A stretch of DNA of 64,000 nucleotides. Source: Francisella noatunensis subsp. noatunensis (lineage in GTDB: Bacteria > Pseudomonadota > Gammaproteobacteria > Francisellales > Francisellaceae). The translations under genes were made by a program, and so were the position numbers. Shown here piece after piece: positions 61,763 to 64,000 of the stretch; the first letter of the stretch is position 1; every line of letters starts with the position of its first letter. The notes below the pieces were generated by a model. That model saw only the letters and a list, made by a program, of their open reading frames with translations. It was not told the origin of the DNA and did no database searches. The stretch is from positions 21,658 to 85,657 of the forward strand of contig NZ_WBSX01000001.1 of NCBI RefSeq assembly GCF_009823375.1, read 5' to 3'.

Positions 61763-63204
61763 TCCTCTTGTTTATGTTCAATAGGGATTTTCACTGTAAC
61801 AGTTATACCTTTACCATCAGTATTATTCTGTGCAAATATCTTACCATCATGGAGTCTTACGATTTCAGAAACTATTGCTAATCCAAGTCCACTTCCTTCT
61901 TCACCTGTACCTGTTTCTCGATAGAATCTATCAAAAATACGTTCGATATTTTCAGGAGGTACACCTATACCATTATCTTTAATTTCAACAACGATATTAT
62001 CATCCTTTTGGAAAGAGTGTATCTCAACGAGTCCACCATCTGGGGTATATTTAATAGCATTAGATATCAAGTTTTTGAACATTATTCCTAATAGATATTC
62101 ATTACTATAACAATATAACTGCTCTTGTGAAGGGTAGAAGGCAATCTCTATATTTTTTTCGATGGCTTTAATGGCATTGTCAGCAATAAATGTCTCAAGA
62201 ACAGTATTTATCATAAGTTTTTTACCAAATGTAATTTGTTCATTTGGCTGGATTCTACTTAATGTTAATAATTGATCAATAATATGAGAGTATCTATTTG
62301 TTGAGCTTTTGATTCTCTCTAGCTTTTGTTTGATTTCATTTATATCATCAGACGCAAGTGCTATTTCTACCAAGGTTTTGACTCCAGCAATTGGAGTTTT
62401 AAGTTCATGCGCAGCATCCCCTGAAAATCGTTTTTCTCTTTCTAAAGTTGCATGGAATTTTTCTATTAAGGAGTTGATTTGTTCAACGATAGATTTTATC
62501 TCAAAAGGTATGATATCTTCATTAAGCTTTTCATTTTTGCGAGGATTAATCTTTGCTACACGTTTGTTTATCCTTTCTAATGGGTCGAGAGCTGTTTTTA
62601 ATATATAGTAAATAAATCCAATAAGAATTATATAAATCGATGCTAGAAGTATTGCAAATTTAAAGATAATTTGACGAGAGAGTTTATCTTTATCTGCATT
62701 ATTTACAAACACTGTTATTACATCACCATTGTCAGTTCTTAGCGTATAAGTATACCAATGTTTTTGAGCGCCATCGTTATCAGTATAAATCCACTCAAAC
62801 CCTGTTGTAGATGTAATACCATCATAGTTTTTATGAAATGATGGTAAATTTGACGTTTTTAAAAGTAATTTTTTATGTTTTCTATCATATACGATAAAGC
62901 CAACGCTTTCATTATAGTTTTTAATATTTAAAAATGACGATGATATTTTATTAACGATCATATCTGTAGTATTTTCATCATCTTCTAAAGGATATATCTT
63001 TAGGACAGTTTCAATAACTTGAGCAGCTGTCTTAAGTTGATAGTTAAAAAGAGAGTTATTCTGATGCTTAACTTGATAGAAACTAAAAATAGATATAACA
63101 AGCATAAAAATAGCAAAGAAACTTGCGAAAGAAACTACAAGAAAACTTAAAATAGAGCTTTCTTTTTTATTCTTAAAAAACATGCTAAATAGAAATTTAA
63201 ACAT
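61759..63204 (-). CDS. qseC: sensor histidine kinase QseC-like (orphan)
   Basis: A 481-residue membrane sensor kinase. A first membrane helix (FLVVSFASFFAIFMLVISIF) and a second near 175-200 flank a periplasmic domain. Then come a HAMP-like segment, a HisKA box with the phospho-acceptor His in FSGDAAHELKTPIAGVK, and a HATPase domain with N box LISNAIKYTPDGG, G1 DNGIGVPPENIERIFDRFYR and G2 GSGLGLAIV. No response regulator gene lies beside it. In Francisella this kinase (QseC/KdpD-like) is described as an orphan working with an unlinked regulator. It is convergent with the epimerase gene. Confidence 0.85.
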   Translation of the reverse strand: MFKFLFSMFFKNKKESSILSFLVVSFASFFAIFMLVISIFSFYQVKHQNNSLFNYQLKTAAQVIETVLKIYPLEDDENTTDMIVNKISSSFLNIKNYNESVGFIVYDRKHKKLLLKTSNLPSFHKNYDGITSTTGFEWIYTDNDGAQKHWYTYTLRTDNGDVITVFVNNADKDKLSRQIIFKFAILLASIYIILIGFIYYILKTALDPLERINKRVAKINPRKNEKLNEDIIPFEIKSIVEQINSLIEKFHATLEREKRFSGDAAHELKTPIAGVKTLVEIALASDDINEIKQKLERIKSSTNRYSHIIDQLLTLSRIQPNEQITFGKKLMINTVLETFIADNAIKAIEKNIEIAFYPSQEQLYCYSNEYLLGIMFKNLISNAIKYTPDGGLVEIHSFQKDDNIVVEIKDNGIGVPPENIERIFDRFYRETGTGEEGSGLGLAIVSEIVRLHDGKIFAQNNTDGKGITVTVKIPIEHKQED

Positions 63205-63307
63205 TTAGTAAAATAATTATAATCAATTTTGAATTTTATTATTAGTTTTATAATTGTTATAATCAAATATTATCATAAATAATATTGATGTAGTTTTGTT
63301 GGATAGC

Positions 63308-63438
63308 ATGAATAAAGTAGTTGAGCCTTTTTATACAAAGTATTATGAAGCAGCTACTCTATATTTCTATACTCTAGAGGATTTGAAGTTTGACTTAGTT
63401 ATCACATGTCTCACGCAGAGTTAGGTAAAGATTTTATA
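63308..63438 (+). pseudogene. 5' fragment of an unidentified gene, interrupted by IS30
   Basis: ATG 63308 begins MNKVVEPFYTKYYEAATLYF, then YTLEDLKFDL, with a stop at 63424. A one-base deletion near 63397-63402 would explain a frame change, because the next frame reads SYHMSHAELGKDFI up to the IS30 end at 63439. So the gene is broken twice: by a frameshift and by the insertion. I do not recognise the family. Its remainder, if any, lies past the IS, right of the window. Confidence 0.55.
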
Positions 63439-64000
63439 GCTAGATTGTATTCTCAATGTTTATAGAGATACCAAAATGTACTTCATTAGGTGTCAAGTAA
63501 TTTAAACATTTCTTAGGTCTATTATTCAAGTCTATCTGTAACTTTCTAATGTATTGATGAGATATATTGTTAAAGTTAGTACCTTTAGGTATAAATTGTC
63601 TGATATACCTATTCATGTTTTCATTAGTACCTCTTTGCCAAGGACTGTATGGATCAGCAAAGAATACTTTGATGCCAGTCTTGCTAGTTAGCTTCTTATG
63701 TTTAGCAAACTCTTTACCATTATCAAATGTAGCTGTTAATATTTTATGACCATTAGATACTTTGTACAATATTCTATTGATTGAATTAGCTGTTCTATCT
63801 ATAGACTTGGCTAAAATAGTAAATCTGCTAGCTCTATCGACCATTGTTACAATAGCACTTTTATGGTCTTTACCAACAATAGTGTCACCTTCAAAGTGAT
63901 AAAGATTTTTTCTATTAGCACTGCTAGGTCTTTCAGAAATACTCGCTCTATCCTTTATCTTAACTTGTTTAGAGTCACCTTCTTTTTTGTATTTATATTG
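63439..64000 (-). mobile_element. IS30-family insertion sequence (3' part; continues past window edge)
   Basis: The element's transposase-3' end is at 63439, as judged from the identical 40 bp at 50071-50110 followed by unrelated flanks. The rest runs off the right edge of the window. The transposase stop codon lies inside the terminal sequence. Confidence 0.85.
63440..64000 (-). CDS. IS30-family transposase, C-terminal part (cut by window edge)
   Basis: The 186 visible codons (open to the window edge at 64000) carry the IS30/rve DDE catalytic triad: first Asp in HFEGDTIVGKDHKSAIVT, second in ATFDNGKEFAKHKKL, and Glu in SPWQRGTNENMNRYIRQF. The C-terminus KCLNYLTPNEVHFG is also IS30-like. The frame is intact through the stop at 63440-63442. 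The helix-turn-helix N-terminus is outside the window, so integrity of the whole gene is not known. Confidence 0.9.
   Translation of the reverse strand, partial: QYKYKKEGDSKQVKIKDRASISERPSSANRKNLYHFEGDTIVGKDHKSAIVTMVDRASRFTILAKSIDRTANSINRILYKVSNGHKILTATFDNGKEFAKHKKLTSKTGIKVFFADPYSPWQRGTNENMNRYIRQFIPKGTNFNNISHQYIRKLQIDLNNRPKKCLNYLTPNEVHFGISINIENTI

Noticed and set aside
63440..64000. Assignment to ISFtu1 or ISFtu2
   Set aside because: The DDE residues and the SPWQRGTNEN motif are those of IS30-type transposases rather than IS630/Tc1 or IS5.

Overview
The window is an AT-rich bacterial chromosome segment that I assign to Francisella, in or near the F. tularensis/novicida clade. The assignment rests on protein character and on a gene order I recall for that genus: nuo, hemE, rimP-nusA-infB-rbfA, hisS, paired MFS carriers, atp, a chitinase-like gene, grxD-sodB, gltA-sdh-suc, acnA, pilT, cydAB, qseC. 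I ran no database search. Several genes that are intact in free-living or virulent relatives are broken here, and an IS30-family element is present. This suggests a lineage undergoing gene decay, such as a host- or tick-associated Francisella. Species cannot be settled from this window.

Layout. 1-10.5 kb: the 3' part of the respiratory complex I operon (nuoF end, nuoG to nuoN) plus a small membrane protein. 10.7-13.5 kb: ubiK-like gene, frameshifted yifB/comM, hemE. 13.5-23.2 kb: initiator tRNA-Met, then rimP-nusA-infB-rbfA-hisS, an MFS carrier, zapE and rluC. 23.2-24.5 kb: a second, paralogous MFS carrier on the minus strand. 24.6-31.6 kb: the complete F1Fo ATP synthase locus (atpI, B, E, F, H, A, G, D, C). 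31.7-34.6 kb: a chitinase-like pseudogene with four lesions. 34.6-38.6 kb: grxD, sodB, a 62-residue membrane protein, ampG, gltA. 38.9-46.5 kb: sdhCDAB-sucAB. 46.5-49.6 kb: apt, glmM, tpiA, secG, tRNA-Leu(GAG). 49.6-50.2 kb: a deletion scar in which a LysR-type gene remnant, 40 bp of an IS30 end and the tail of a PepSY protein are fused. 50.2-55.6 kb: hemW, gtrA-like, DyP peroxidase, acnA. 55.6-58.3 kb: broken pilT, broken FAD oxidoreductase, DUF3429 protein. 58.3-63.2 kb: cydAB, a TIGR01777-type epimerase and the orphan sensor kinase qseC. 63.3-64 kb: a gene fragment cut by an IS30 element that runs off the right edge.

How it works together. Most of the window is one energy-metabolism neighbourhood. 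Citrate synthase, aconitase, 2-oxoglutarate dehydrogenase E1/E2 and succinate dehydrogenase feed electrons to complex I, complex II and a bd-type quinol oxidase, and ATP synthase uses the proton gradient. Iron superoxide dismutase and DyP peroxidase sit in the same neighbourhood. The second theme is decay. At least six loci carry frameshifts, nonsense codons or IS scars, and four of the frameshifts fall in runs of seven to nine A. Those four may be real mutations, sites of transcriptional slippage, or homopolymer sequencing errors. I did not find CRISPR arrays, prophage, secretion clusters, defence systems or a clearly new biosynthetic system.
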